This document shows positions 1-8,044 of a stretch of 64,000 bases of DNA, one piece after another; positions within the stretch are counted from its first letter, which is position 1, and every line of letters starts with the position of its first letter. Source of the stretch: Peptoniphilus_A genitalis (GTDB taxonomy: Bacteria > Bacillota > Clostridia > Tissierellales > Peptoniphilaceae). The stretch lies in NCBI RefSeq assembly GCF_949769225.1, contig NZ_CATKPB010000001.1. One strand, written 5' to 3'. The position numbers were made by a program, and so were the translations under genes. The notes beneath the pieces were generated by a model. The model made no database searches. It saw only the letters and a list, made by a program, of their open reading frames with translations, and was not told the origin of the DNA.

Positions 1-2
1 AA

Positions 3-50
3 AAAATGGACAATGAAAGTGTCATGGAGGTGAAATCAGTTTGGTCATAA
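3..50 (+). CDS. C-terminal end of an upstream gene (partial)
   Basis: The third frame is open from the window edge and stops with TAA at 48-50, overlapping the TTG start of the next gene by ten bases, as is usual inside an operon. The visible residues end in MEVKSVWS. An ABC transporter ATPase would fit before the membrane protein that follows, but too little is visible to identify it. One other frame also stops nearby (TGA at 31-33), so the frame choice is inferred from the overlap. Confidence 0.35.
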   Translation, partial: KMDNESVMEVKSVWS

Positions 51-673
51 AATTAATTGGACTAGATCTTAAAAAAACCTTAGACAAAAATGCCCTTTTA
101 ATGGCCTTTTTTGGACTTGTATTTACCTACCTTTCCAGCTTCTCCCTTGAAGAGGGATCAAGCCTATCTAGGCTCATGGGTATAGAAGGCCTTGCCTTCT
201 TGTTTTTAATTTTTGCCCTAGAGTTTTCTAAGGCTAGCTTGCAAGAAGACAAGGTCAAGAAAAAAATTGAGTTTATCCTAGCCAATGGAGTTGGGATAAA
301 GTTCCTAGTCATAAAATATTTTGGAGCCATTTACTTATCTAGCCTCATTACACTTTTGCCAGCCATCCTACTTTTTTCCTTTAAGACAAGGATCAGTGTC
401 CTTGAAATTTTAAATTTCCTACTTACTGCTAGCCTCTACACAAATTTTTTAATTTTAAAAATTTTAAACACAGTAAACATGAATAAGATGGCGGGGATCC
501 AAAACAAGATAATTCTCCTTGGTATTCTCATCTTAATGGTCTCAATCAATATTTATATTTTCACTTCTGTGATAAAATTGTACTTGATAAGCAAGTTTTT
601 AATTTTAATTGCTATAAATATTTTTGTTGCCCTTAGGACGAATAAGGAGAGAATTGGAGTGACCTACTTTTGA
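41..673 (+). CDS. Polytopic membrane protein, probable ABC-2 type permease subunit
   Basis: A 210-residue hydrophobic protein with about six predicted membrane segments separated by short basic loops (for example KKTLDK and QEDKVKKK). No catalytic motif is visible. Size and topology fit a small ABC-2-type permease or accessory membrane subunit of an exporter. The start is a TTG behind GGAGGTGA. Its stop overlaps the start of the histidine kinase gene (TGATG), so translation is probably coupled. A two-component system directly downstream suggests an antimicrobial-peptide or lipid-stress exporter, but the substrate cannot be read from the sequence. Confidence 0.6.
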   Translation: MVIKLIGLDLKKTLDKNALLMAFFGLVFTYLSSFSLEEGSSLSRLMGIEGLAFLFLIFALEFSKASLQEDKVKKKIEFILANGVGIKFLVIKYFGAIYLSSLITLLPAILLFSFKTRISVLEILNFLLTASLYTNFLILKILNTVNMNKMAGIQNKIILLGILILMVSINIYIFTSVIKLYLISKFLILIAINIFVALRTNKERIGVTYF

Positions 674-1833
674 TGGGGAAGAGAATTTTAAAAATCATAA
701 TTTGCCAAGTTGCCCTAATTTTCTATTGGGCTTGGCTTTATAAAGCTGGGGACTTAATAGACAACCAGGCCCTCATGAACCTACTGAGCTTCTTAATTAT
801 AGGGACTATCTACGGCTTTATTCACACAGAGATAAGTAAGAGTGAAGACAAAAAAATCCATGGAGCCTTTATTTTTCTTTCCTTCTTCTTTTTTGCCCTG
901 ACCCTAAATAAAAACTTAAATCCAATAATTTTTATGGGACTTGGGCTTGTGACAAGTCTAATTTATATTAAGAAGAACCTAAGGCCCGATAGGGCCAGAC
1001 ACATTAGCGTCCTTCCAGTTTCAAGGAAGATGACCCAGGTTGCGACCCTTGTCCTCCTCCTTGTCTTCACAGCCATAATTTATCTACTTGACCTTGAGGG
1101 TTCTGTGATTCACATCTTCTACCAAATAATATTTTTCGCCTACTGTCTCTTGTTCTTCCTCTTCTTAAAGGACAGGGAAGACGTCTATGAAGAAGTCTTT
1201 AAACTTTTTTATATGTCTGAATATCTTGGCGAAGAACGTGAGAACTTTGCAAGACTTATCCATGATGAAGTCCTACAAGATATTTTTGCAGCAAAAAATT
1301 ATTTAAGTTTGTCAGAACCGAGAGTGGACCTGGCAAGGGACATTCTTACCAACTTAAATGGAAGGCTTAGGGAGATAATGAAGTTCTATCAAACTAGGCT
1401 CTTTGAGGACTTTGGCATAGAAGAAAACATCCAGGGAGTTTTTGAAAATCTTGCCAGCCTTTATCCAGAGAAGAAAACTAAGATAGACCAAAAAATTTCT
1501 GATGGCCTAAGAGATAATGCAAGCAAGGAAGAAGTTAGACTTATCTCAACTATTACCAAGGAGCTTGTCAACAACATCTACAAGCATTCAGAGGCCACCT
1601 ATATTTTTTATAGGCTCTATGAAGATGAGGACTTTATACTTATGGAAGTTGAAAGCGACGGCATGAGAGAAGAAGACTTTAAAAACATCCAAGACTCCAG
1701 GAGGGGAGTCCTTCTTCTGAAGATGTTAATTAGGACAAAGGAAGGAGAAATTGCCTACGAGGATAGGGACGGAAGTCTTTACACGAGAATAAAAATAAGA
1801 AGGTACAGAGATGAAAATTCTTTTATTAGATGA
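673..1833 (+). CDS. Sensor histidine kinase, NarL/DesK-like (HisKA_3 type)
   Basis: About 386 residues. The N-terminal ~170 residues form several membrane helices with no large extracellular loop, typical of intramembrane-sensing or DesK-like kinases. The dimerisation helix carries the phospho-acceptor motif LIHDEVLQDI with His near residue 197. The C-terminal HATPase shows the N-box ELVNNIYKHSEA near residue 300; the usual DNG of the next box reads SDG. An alternative TTG start lies three bases upstream; ATG 673 overlaps the previous stop. The gene overlaps the response regulator by 23 bases, so the two form a cognate pair. Confidence 0.9.
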   Translation: MGKRILKIIICQVALIFYWAWLYKAGDLIDNQALMNLLSFLIIGTIYGFIHTEISKSEDKKIHGAFIFLSFFFFALTLNKNLNPIIFMGLGLVTSLIYIKKNLRPDRARHISVLPVSRKMTQVATLVLLLVFTAIIYLLDLEGSVIHIFYQIIFFAYCLLFFLFLKDREDVYEEVFKLFYMSEYLGEERENFARLIHDEVLQDIFAAKNYLSLSEPRVDLARDILTNLNGRLREIMKFYQTRLFEDFGIEENIQGVFENLASLYPEKKTKIDQKISDGLRDNASKEEVRLISTITKELVNNIYKHSEATYIFYRLYEDEDFILMEVESDGMREEDFKNIQDSRRGVLLLKMLIRTKEGEIAYEDRDGSLYTRIKIRRYRDENSFIR

Positions 1834-2398
1834 CCACAAAATTTTTGGTGAGAGCCTGAAAGTCCTCTTGGAAGAGAGGGGGATTTCTTGCACCTACACC
1901 AGTAGCATAAAAAATTTTTACGAAGAAGTGGAGGGAGACTACGACATCATCCTCTTGGACATAAACCTAAAGGAAGAGGAAACAGGATTCGACATCTTAG
2001 ACAGAATTCATGATAAAAATAAAAAAATTGTGATTTTGACTTCCTACGACATGATAAATTATAAGAGGCTTGCTTTGGAAAAGGGTGCCAGAGACTTTAT
2101 AAACAAGTCCCTTGATGTCGATGAGGTCATAGAAAGACTAGAGAAGGTCTACAAGGATGAAAAAATTTCTTTTAATGATGACGAGAAAATTATTGAGCCT
2201 CTTACAAAAAGAGAAGAAGAGATTTTGATAGAAGTTCTGAGTGGCTTGACCAAAAAAGAAATTGCAGACAAGCTTTACATCAGCGAGAGGACCCTCTACA
2301 ACCACTTGGCAAATATTTACGCAAAGCTAGGTGCCAAGAACGCTATTGAGGCCTACAAGATTGCCCTTGAGCTTGGCTACATCAGGCCCCTTATGTAA
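1811..2398 (+). CDS. Response regulator, NarL/LuxR family
   Basis: 195 residues. The receiver domain begins MKILLLDDH with the acidic pair and the phosphorylatable Asp near residue 50 in ILLDINL. Conserved Thr/Ser and Lys follow in VILTSYD and INKSLD. The C-terminal GerE/LuxR helix-turn-helix runs from PLTKREEEIL to about LGYIRPLM. It should bind DNA once phosphorylated by the kinase encoded just upstream and probably controls the neighbouring transporter genes. The last ~27 codons are duplicated as a fragment near 6359-6446. Confidence 0.92.
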   Translation: MKILLLDDHKIFGESLKVLLEERGISCTYTSSIKNFYEEVEGDYDIILLDINLKEEETGFDILDRIHDKNKKIVILTSYDMINYKRLALEKGARDFINKSLDVDEVIERLEKVYKDEKISFNDDEKIIEPLTKREEEILIEVLSGLTKKEIADKLYISERTLYNHLANIYAKLGAKNAIEAYKIALELGYIRPLM

Positions 2399-2408
2399 AA
2401 ATAAAAAA

Positions 2409-2428
2409 ACTAGGCCATAAGACCTAGT
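2409..2428. terminator. Hairpin between convergent genes
   Basis: ACTAGG and CCTAGT form a perfect 6-bp stem around an 8-base loop directly after the response regulator stop. A-rich sequence lies before it and AT-rich sequence after, so it could serve both the rightward operon and the leftward nitroreductase remnant. A near copy follows the duplicated fragment at 6447-6478. Confidence 0.6.
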
Positions 2429-2435
2429 CATAAAT

Positions 2436-2942
2436 TTACTTATCTTCTGATATGATTTTATAAATTGCGTCAGAAGATTTTCTTTTTTTATCGCGAATTT
2501 TGTCGTCCTTGGCGTAACCTATGGCGATGACAAGTCTAATTCTCGACCTAGTGCCAAGGTATTTTTTGAGCTTGTCTTCGTCGAACCATCCCATGATGCA
2601 AGTTGATAGTCCAAGAGTAGTTGCTTCTGCTGTGAAGTAGGCTGCGGAAATTCCAATGTCAATGGACTTGTAGTCTTGGTCCTTGACAGAGGATCCAATC
2701 TTTGCAGTTAGGTTGTAATTTTCTTCTGTCACTATGGCAAAGGCATTTACATCCTTGGCAAAAGAATTCATTGTCCCTAGTTGCAAGTGGTCTCTAATGT
2801 TTTTTGCCTCATCTCCATGAACGAGGTAATAAAAATAAGGCTGAGCATTGCAGGCAGAAGGAGCGAGCTTCATACTTTCAAGGCAGGCTTCAATCTTTTC
2901 AGCTTCAACTTCTCTATCTGGGTCATAGTCCCTACATGACTC
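2436..2942 (-). pseudogene. Nitroreductase family protein, 5'-truncated copy
   Basis: The reading frame matches the full-length nitroreductase at 6486-7256 almost residue for residue from SCRDYDPD to the C-terminus (LAPSACNAQPYFYY, GLSTCIMGWFDED). The first ~14 residues, which carry the FMN-binding arginine region, are missing. Homology stops at about 2940 and unrelated sequence continues in frame. The first internal ATG is at 2873, but a product from there would lack part of the flavin fold. It is probably a non-functional duplicate created when the transporter segment to the right was inserted or rearranged. Confidence 0.7.
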
Positions 2943-3014
2943 TCTATTTTTTGTATTTGATCTCTCAACAATTATAGCCTCTACATAAAATTGAATAAAG
3001 ATTTAAAATAATAA

Positions 3015-3043
3015 TTGACAAAAATTAAATAAGGTAGTATTCT
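3015..3043 (+). promoter_or_regulatory. Sigma-A type promoter
   Basis: TTGACA at 3015-3020 and TATTCT at 3038-3043 are separated by 17 bases. It points right into an otherwise gene-poor stretch (2943-3486) and could drive the ABC exporter genes through the hairpin at 3425-3463. The stretch also holds a short open frame (3101-3190, 29 codons) that I cannot assign and that may be a gene remnant. Confidence 0.55.
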
Positions 3044-3424
3044 CAAGTTGAAAAATACTAATGAAAAAGTTTACAAGATAGTGGTTTAGCCGTGGATATT
3101 ATGGACTTTAAATATTTGGAATATATGTACGATATTAGCGATTTTTTCATAAAAGTTCAAAAGGCAGGAGAACCTTTTGTTTTTGCCTAAATATAATGTC
3201 AGCTAAAATACTAAAACTACAAGAAATAAAGGCTAACGAAAGTAAAGTAGTTTCTAGAAAATCTAGTCAAAGCAATAGTTGCAATACTAGAAGTTCAATA
3301 AGCATTATGTGCAAATAATTATTACTGATATAAACGATAGTGTATACTATTACTTGAAAGGCTAAAAAGTTAATAGTTATTGCTTGTGATTAGCCTTGAA
3401 TTACGAAAGAAACTATTAAACAGT

Positions 3425-3463
3425 AAGACCTCCTTAAAGTGAAATATAATTTTAGGAGGTCTT
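3425..3463 (+). terminator. Terminator or attenuator hairpin ahead of the ABC genes
   Basis: AAGACCTCCT at 3425-3434 is perfectly complementary to AGGAGGTCTT at 3454-3463 and is followed by TTATT. It lies only 24 bases before the ATPase start codon. It could end transcription from the promoter near 3015 or act as a regulated attenuator. The descending arm contains a consensus Shine-Dalgarno sequence, but too far upstream (about 27 bases) to be the ribosome site for the next gene. Confidence 0.6.
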
Positions 3464-3486
3464 TTATTACAAATGGAGATGATTAT

Positions 3487-4221
3487 ATGGATGTTATTAA
3501 TGTAAAAAATCTTTTTCATTCTTTTGATGGGAAAAATTATACTTTAAAAGATATATCTTTATCATTAAAAAAAGCCGAGTCAATTGCAATTATGGGACCT
3601 TCTGGTTCAGGAAAGTCTACTCTTCTTTATTGTTTATGTGGAATGATAAGGGCTAGTAAGGGAGAGATTTTATTTTTAAACAAAGATATTAGAACACTTT
3701 CCTCGAAAAAGTTAAATGAATTGTATAGAAAAAATTTTGACTTTATATTTCAGGATATTAACTTAATTCCTGTCTTAAATGTAGAAGAAAACATTGAGCT
3801 GAAAAATAGTCTTATCAAAAAAAGACTAAATATGAAAGAATTAAAAGAAACTTTGCATCTGTTAAATTTAAGTGGTAAAGAGAAGTCTTATCCAGCAGAA
3901 TTGTCTGGTGGTCAACGACAAAAAGTTGCCATAGCCAGGGCCCTTTTATTTAAACCAGACCTTATTTTTGCAGACGAACCTACAGGGGCACTGGATACCA
4001 ATTCTTCTTACAATGTTTTGAAGGAAATGAAAAAGCTGAATGATATAGGTACAAGCACTATAGTTGTAACACACGACCCTAACGTAGCGATTCAAATGGA
4101 CAGAGTACTATTTTTGCTTGATGGTCAGATTAGTCAAGAAATTAATAAGCCAAGCATCGAAAAGATTTTAGAAATTTTTACAGATCTTGAAGAAAACAAG
4201 AAATTAGGAGGGAAAGATTAA
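3487..4221 (+). CDS. ABC transporter ATP-binding protein, MacB/BceA-like
   Basis: About 244 residues from ATG 3487, which has GGAG eight bases upstream; an earlier in-frame GTG at 3439 lies inside the hairpin and is less likely. Walker A GPSGSGKST, Q-loop IFQDINLIP, signature LSGGQRQKVAIARALL, Walker B LIFADEPTGALD and switch VVTHDP are all intact. The family energises export of antimicrobial peptides, lipoproteins or macrolides with a FtsX-like permease, which is the next gene (one-base gap). Codon use is more AT-rich than in the flanking genes, suggesting acquisition by transfer. Confidence 0.93.
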   Translation: MDVINVKNLFHSFDGKNYTLKDISLSLKKAESIAIMGPSGSGKSTLLYCLCGMIRASKGEILFLNKDIRTLSSKKLNELYRKNFDFIFQDINLIPVLNVEENIELKNSLIKKRLNMKELKETLHLLNLSGKEKSYPAELSGGQRQKVAIARALLFKPDLIFADEPTGALDTNSSYNVLKEMKKLNDIGTSTIVVTHDPNVAIQMDRVLFLLDGQISQEINKPSIEKILEIFTDLEENKKLGGKD

Positions 4222-4222
4222 G

Positions 4223-6169
4223 ATGAAAGTAAAAATTGCTATAAGGATGATTTGGAAAAATAAGCTAGTTAACTTATGGATGTTTTTATCTATGACATTA
4301 ATCTCTATAACTCTAAGTTTAACATCTGCGTGGTATTTGGCTACATTAAACCCAAATAATGATTTAATTTTTTCTACATTTAATAGAAAAAAAAATAATC
4401 TTATACTTGGAGATATAGTGAATGGATCTCAACTTCAATTTTTAATGATTTTATTTTTTGGATTTTTACTTTTAATAGGGACAATTTATTTTTCAATAAA
4501 GCAGGAAGATAAAGATTGGGCTCTTTTAAAACTTAATAGTCTAAATAATAAGGAGATTATTGAAATTCTTTTATTTAGAACTTTAATTTTAAATATTATA
4601 GCTTCGGTTCTTGGAATATTTTTGTCTAGATTTTTTATAAAAGCTTATGTAAAGTTTTTCTTTTATTTTATTTTCAAGCCAGGATATGATAGTCTTTTAA
4701 TGGTTAATCTAAGACCAGGATTACAATCTAGCGTAATAAGTTTATTAGCTATTTTTGTTATGGTTATTATAGCAAGTTTAACAGCAAGCATAAATGTTAT
4801 AAAGACAAGACCTATAGATCTATTTATTAAATCAAACGAGATAGCAACTCTTAGCAAGAGAAATATTATTCTAAGAGCTATTATTGGTTTAATATTATTT
4901 TTCATATTTCTATATTATACTTTAATTAAGCCGGTAGAAACAGGGACTATAATAGATATTCAAGGAGTTGGAGCTTTAGCGATAGCTCTTGTTATAATTG
5001 TGGCCCCTATATTGATTCCGAAATTTTCTAGTTTAATAGCAAAAGTCTTGGTGTTAAAAAATTCGGCATTAGCTTCTTATTGTAGAGGCCGAGTTTTAAT
5101 GAATACACAAAAAAATCTTTCGCTTGCCACACCCATTCTTTTAGCAGTTATAATACCTTCGATTTTTGCACTTTTTTCAGAGGCAAGTGTAGTAAGGATG
5201 AATAGAGAGTATAATGCTCAAAATAAGAAAATGGGAGAAGGGATATATGCCATTATAAATCCAACAAAAATAGATGCTTATGCTCAAGAAAAGCTATTAG
5301 AGATTAAGGGTACACAAGATTTAATAATTACAAACACTTTAAGCTATTATGATGCTGCAGAAGATGATCATTATGTAGGAGTTAATTACATCAATGATAA
5401 GAGTCTTATGGTTAATTTAGACCTCGAGGCAGGAAGTATAGATAATATATCTAAAAATAAGATTGGTGCAAGTAATGATTATGAACTTGGAGATGAAATA
5501 AAAATTACATATTATAATGGAGAAGAGAAGACATATGAGGTAGTTGCAGTTTTTGGATCCGTACCGTATCTTCTATTGCCTAAAATATATCTTGACTACA
5601 ATACTAATGAATTTTTGCCAGGTCTCGACAAGATAAACAATAAGATTTACATAAATAACTTAAGTCTTGGAAAACTCGAATTGGAAAAGGAAGTTCTAAA
5701 AATTTTACCTAATGCGAGAGTTTTAAAAGGTTCAGAAGATGTAAATGAATATTTGAAAAATTTTTCTAATCATGAATTTGAAACAATAAAATTTCTTTAT
5801 TTTCCTTGCATGATTTTAGCATTAGTAATTATTGCTCAAAACATAATATCTTTAATTTCTTTTAAAGAAGATGATTTTAAATTATTATTTAGAATGGGCT
5901 TTACTAGAGGGGAAATAATTCTAGAAAATTTAGTAGAAATTCTGGCTACTATTTTTTCCGCCAATATTATGATAATTATGGTAATTTCTATAATGTTGGT
6001 TAAATTTACCAAGGAATTTAGTATAAATGAAATTACTATAGGAGCAAATCTTCCAATTAAAGTGTGTCTATATTTAAATATATTTTTTATTATAATATGT
6101 ATCTTTATTACTGTAATAGTTTGTTTGTTGAAGACAGAGAAAACTAAAATGGTGGATAGGCAAATTTAA
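4223..6169 (+). CDS. ABC transporter permease, FtsX-like
   Basis: 648 residues. A membrane helix near residues 15-37 is followed by a soluble segment, then helices around 70-90, 115-145, 170-190, 215-235, 245-265 and 295-315. A large extracytoplasmic region (about 330-510) precedes a C-terminal membrane block (530-640). This is the layout of BceB/MacB-type permeases with two FtsX domains. It partners the ATPase encoded immediately upstream. No dedicated sensor kinase accompanies this pair; the two-component system lies beyond the truncated nitroreductase. Substrate is unknown; bacitracin- or lantibiotic-type resistance is only a guess. Confidence 0.85.
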   Translation: MKVKIAIRMIWKNKLVNLWMFLSMTLISITLSLTSAWYLATLNPNNDLIFSTFNRKKNNLILGDIVNGSQLQFLMILFFGFLLLIGTIYFSIKQEDKDWALLKLNSLNNKEIIEILLFRTLILNIIASVLGIFLSRFFIKAYVKFFFYFIFKPGYDSLLMVNLRPGLQSSVISLLAIFVMVIIASLTASINVIKTRPIDLFIKSNEIATLSKRNIILRAIIGLILFFIFLYYTLIKPVETGTIIDIQGVGALAIALVIIVAPILIPKFSSLIAKVLVLKNSALASYCRGRVLMNTQKNLSLATPILLAVIIPSIFALFSEASVVRMNREYNAQNKKMGEGIYAIINPTKIDAYAQEKLLEIKGTQDLIITNTLSYYDAAEDDHYVGVNYINDKSLMVNLDLEAGSIDNISKNKIGASNDYELGDEIKITYYNGEEKTYEVVAVFGSVPYLLLPKIYLDYNTNEFLPGLDKINNKIYINNLSLGKLELEKEVLKILPNARVLKGSEDVNEYLKNFSNHEFETIKFLYFPCMILALVIIAQNIISLISFKEDDFKLLFRMGFTRGEIILENLVEILATIFSANIMIIMVISIMLVKFTKEFSINEITIGANLPIKVCLYLNIFFIIICIFITVIVCLLKTEKTKMVDRQI

Positions 6170-6170
6170 A

Positions 6171-6358
6171 AAGCTTGAATATTATGAAAATTACAGATTT
6201 ATTGCAAATAGAGGTAAAAAAGTTTTTTTGGTAATTATATATATACTATATCCAGCTATGGATATAGTGGCTGCATTGTAGCTAGCTGCAAGTGTAGATA
6301 TGCTTATTGTAGGCAATCTATTCTCCTTTATTAGATATTTAATAATAGCTATGTTTTT
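6171..6358 (+). pseudogene. Remnant of an integral-membrane transporter fragment
   Basis: One frame gives a membrane-protein-like stretch (EYYENYRFIANRGKKVF, then hydrophobic residues) interrupted by an in-frame TAG at about 6278 and continuing (LAASVDMLIVGNLFSFIRY). It runs in frame into the response-regulator fragment at 6359. It resembles the first membrane segments of an ABC exporter, but I cannot name the family. It is probably a deletion joint between two former genes. Confidence 0.35.
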
Positions 6359-6446
6359 TAATATTTACGCAAATCTTGGGGCGAAAAACCTTGTTGAGGC
6401 TTATAACACTGCCATGGAGCTTGGCTATATCAAACCCATAATGTAA
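6351..6446 (+). pseudogene. C-terminal fragment of a LuxR-type response regulator
   Basis: The last ~28 codons (NIYANLGAKN to ELGYIKPIM) match the C-terminus of the response regulator at 1811-2398, at both protein and DNA level, starting at the same AATATTTACGCAAA. The receiver and most of the helix-turn-helix are missing. A hairpin like that at 2409 follows. It marks the left edge of a duplicated response-regulator-tail/nitroreductase block. Confidence 0.75.
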
Positions 6447-6478
6447 AAAACTAGGTCCATAAATGTGAACCTAGTTTT
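6447..6478. terminator. Bidirectional terminator hairpin
   Basis: AAAACTAGGT pairs perfectly with ACCTAGTTTT around a 12-base loop, followed by TCTTTTT. It separates the rightward remnant from the leftward nitroreductase. Confidence 0.75.
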
Positions 6479-6485
6479 CTTTTTA

Positions 6486-7256
6486 TCAGTCTTTTGAAAT
6501 TATTTTGTATAGGGCATCAGAGGTCTTTCTTTTTTTCTCACGAAGTTTGTCGTCCTTGGCGTAACCTATAGCGATGACAAGTCTAATTCTCGACCTAGTG
6601 CCAAGGTATTTTTTGAGCTTGTCTTCGTCGAACCAACCCATGATGCAAGTTGAAAGTCCAAGAGTAGTTGCTTCTGCTGTGAAGTAGGCTGCAGAAATTC
6701 CAATGTCAATGGACTTGTAGTCTTGGTCCTTGACGGATGATCCGATCTTTGCAGTGAGGTTGTAATTTTCTTCTGTCACTATGGCAAAGGCATTTACATC
6801 CTTGGCAAAAGAATTCATTGTCCCTAGTTGCAAGTGGTCTCTAATGTTTTTTGCCTCATCTCCATGAACGAGGTAATAAAAATAAGGTTGTGCGTTGCAA
6901 GCAGAAGGAGCGAGCTTCATACTTTCAAGGCAGGCTTCAAGTTTTTCAACTTCAACTTCTCTGTCAGGGTCATAGGACCTGCAGGACNTGTAATTTTCTT
7001 CTGTCACTATGGCAAAGGCATTTACATCCTTGGCAAAAGAATTCATTGTCCCTAGTTGCAAGTGGTCTCTAATGTTTTTTGCCTCATCTCCATGAACGAG
7101 GTAATAAAAATAAGGTTGTGCGTTGCAAGCAGAAGGAGCGAGCTTCATACTTTCAAGGCAGGCTTCAAGTTTTTCAACTTCAACTTCTCTGTCAGGGTCA
7201 TAGGACCTGCAGGACTGTCTGACTTTTGCTAAATCTATAAAATCTTTAAACTCCAT
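6486..7256 (-). CDS. Nitroreductase family protein (displayed with an assembly duplication)
   Basis: FMN-dependent nitroreductase fold: N-terminal RQSCRSYDPDREV, APSACNAQPYFYY and GLSTCIMGWFDED are typical. As drawn the frame has 256 codons with one undefined residue. The segment from SCRSYDP to VTEENY occurs twice, separated by a single N at 6988. Removing one copy gives an ordinary ~180-residue protein that matches the truncated copy at 2436. The gene starts one base after the DUF188 fusion gene stops, with AGGAGG inside that gene's end, so the two form a leftward operon. The natural substrate is not predictable. Confidence 0.85.
   Translation of the reverse strand: MEFKDFIDLAKVRQSCRSYDPDREVEVEKLEACLESMKLAPSACNAQPYFYYLVHGDEAKNIRDHLQLGTMNSFAKDVNAFAIVTEENYXSCRSYDPDREVEVEKLEACLESMKLAPSACNAQPYFYYLVHGDEAKNIRDHLQLGTMNSFAKDVNAFAIVTEENYNLTAKIGSSVKDQDYKSIDIGISAAYFTAEATTLGLSTCIMGWFDEDKLKKYLGTRSRIRLVIAIGYAKDDKLREKKRKTSDALYKIISKD
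6761..7215. repeat. 227-bp direct repeat flanking a single N (probable contig join)
   Basis: Bases 6761-6987 and 6989-7215 read the same and are separated by one N at 6988. The duplication is in frame only because the N supplies the missing base. The overlap length and the lone N look like two contig ends placed side by side without merging. The near-identical nitroreductase copy at 2436-2942 would explain why assembly broke here. Confidence 0.85.
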
Positions 7257-7257
7257 T

Positions 7258-7947
7258 TCATCCTCCTAAAAATTCATCCAAGTCTCCATCAAAGAAGAAA
7301 AATTCATCATCACGCATAAGGCAAGGGACCCCAACGCGATTTTCTTCTACAATCTCATCAAAGGCATCTGAGAAGTCTCTTTCCTTTAAAAATCTTTTGA
7401 GACTTGCCATGGAAGAAGTTATATCCACAATTTCACATTTGATTTCCTTCTTCTTAATTTCTTCTATTGCCGGTGGACAGTCTGGGCAAAGACTTGAAAC
7501 AAAAAGTGTTAACATATTTTTTCCCTCCAAAAATTTATCTAGCGACCTATAAAAATCTTGGTCTAGCGATTTTTCCCTCTTAGGAATATTAGAGTAAATA
7601 TTCCTGTCTCTCAATTTCTTGTTGAAGTGACGGCTGGCAAGTAGGCTCATGATGTTATCGTCATCCACAAAGTCACCTTGAAAGTCAAGGACCCTGGCAC
7701 CCTTAGAAAGTCCAAGGGAAGCAAGTCCCCTGTCATTACTTATGACGAGGTCACCCTGTCTTGCGTGGTTGGCTATATAGATGTCGGCGGCTTCCTTGGA
7801 TATGTCTACGTCCACGACTTGACCATAGGATGGCTTGAAGTCCTGGCTATAATTTTTTACAGTAACCAGCCTTGCCCCATATTTTTTTGAGAGATCTTCA
7901 ACTATTTTTCTTATGGGCGAACCATCTGCATCTAATAATATTTTCAT
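7258..7947 (-). CDS. YaiI/YqxD (DUF188) protein fused to a glutaredoxin-like domain
   Basis: 229 residues. Residues 1 to about 145 match the YaiI/YqxD (DUF188) PIN-like family: ILLDADGSPIRK, VDVDISKEAADIYIANHA, VISNDRGLASLGL. Residues ~145-229 form a small thioredoxin-fold unit with the redox motif SSLCPDCPPA and a cis-Pro-like VGVPCLMRDDEF. YaiI alone is normally about 150 residues, so this is a fusion. The function of DUF188 is unknown; the tail suggests thiol redox chemistry. It overlaps nothing upstream and is followed at one base by the nitroreductase gene. Confidence 0.8.
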   Translation of the reverse strand: MKILLDADGSPIRKIVEDLSKKYGARLVTVKNYSQDFKPSYGQVVDVDISKEAADIYIANHARQGDLVISNDRGLASLGLSKGARVLDFQGDFVDDDNIMSLLASRHFNKKLRDRNIYSNIPKREKSLDQDFYRSLDKFLEGKNMLTLFVSSLCPDCPPAIEEIKKKEIKCEIVDITSSMASLKRFLKERDFSDAFDEIVEENRVGVPCLMRDDEFFFFDGDLDEFLGG

Positions 7948-8044
7948 ATTTATATTTTACCCCAAATGAGACCTTTAACTAGCACAATAATAAAAGTATT
8001 GAAATATTGTCTTATTTTATATAGACTTAGTTTAGGAGGTTAAT

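Noticed and set aside
3101..3190. 29-codon ORF (MDFKYLEYMYDISDFF...) as a gene
   Set aside because: There is no ribosome site, and the open frame extends upstream without a clear start; it may be a remnant, so it is mentioned only in the promoter entry.
3439..4221. GTG 3439 as the start of the exporter ATPase
   Set aside because: It lies inside the terminator-like hairpin and lacks a ribosome site; ATG 3487 has one and matches the usual family N-terminus.
6486..7256. A 256-residue nitroreductase with internal duplication as a real protein
   Set aside because: The copies are identical, joined by one N, and the normal family length is restored by removing one.
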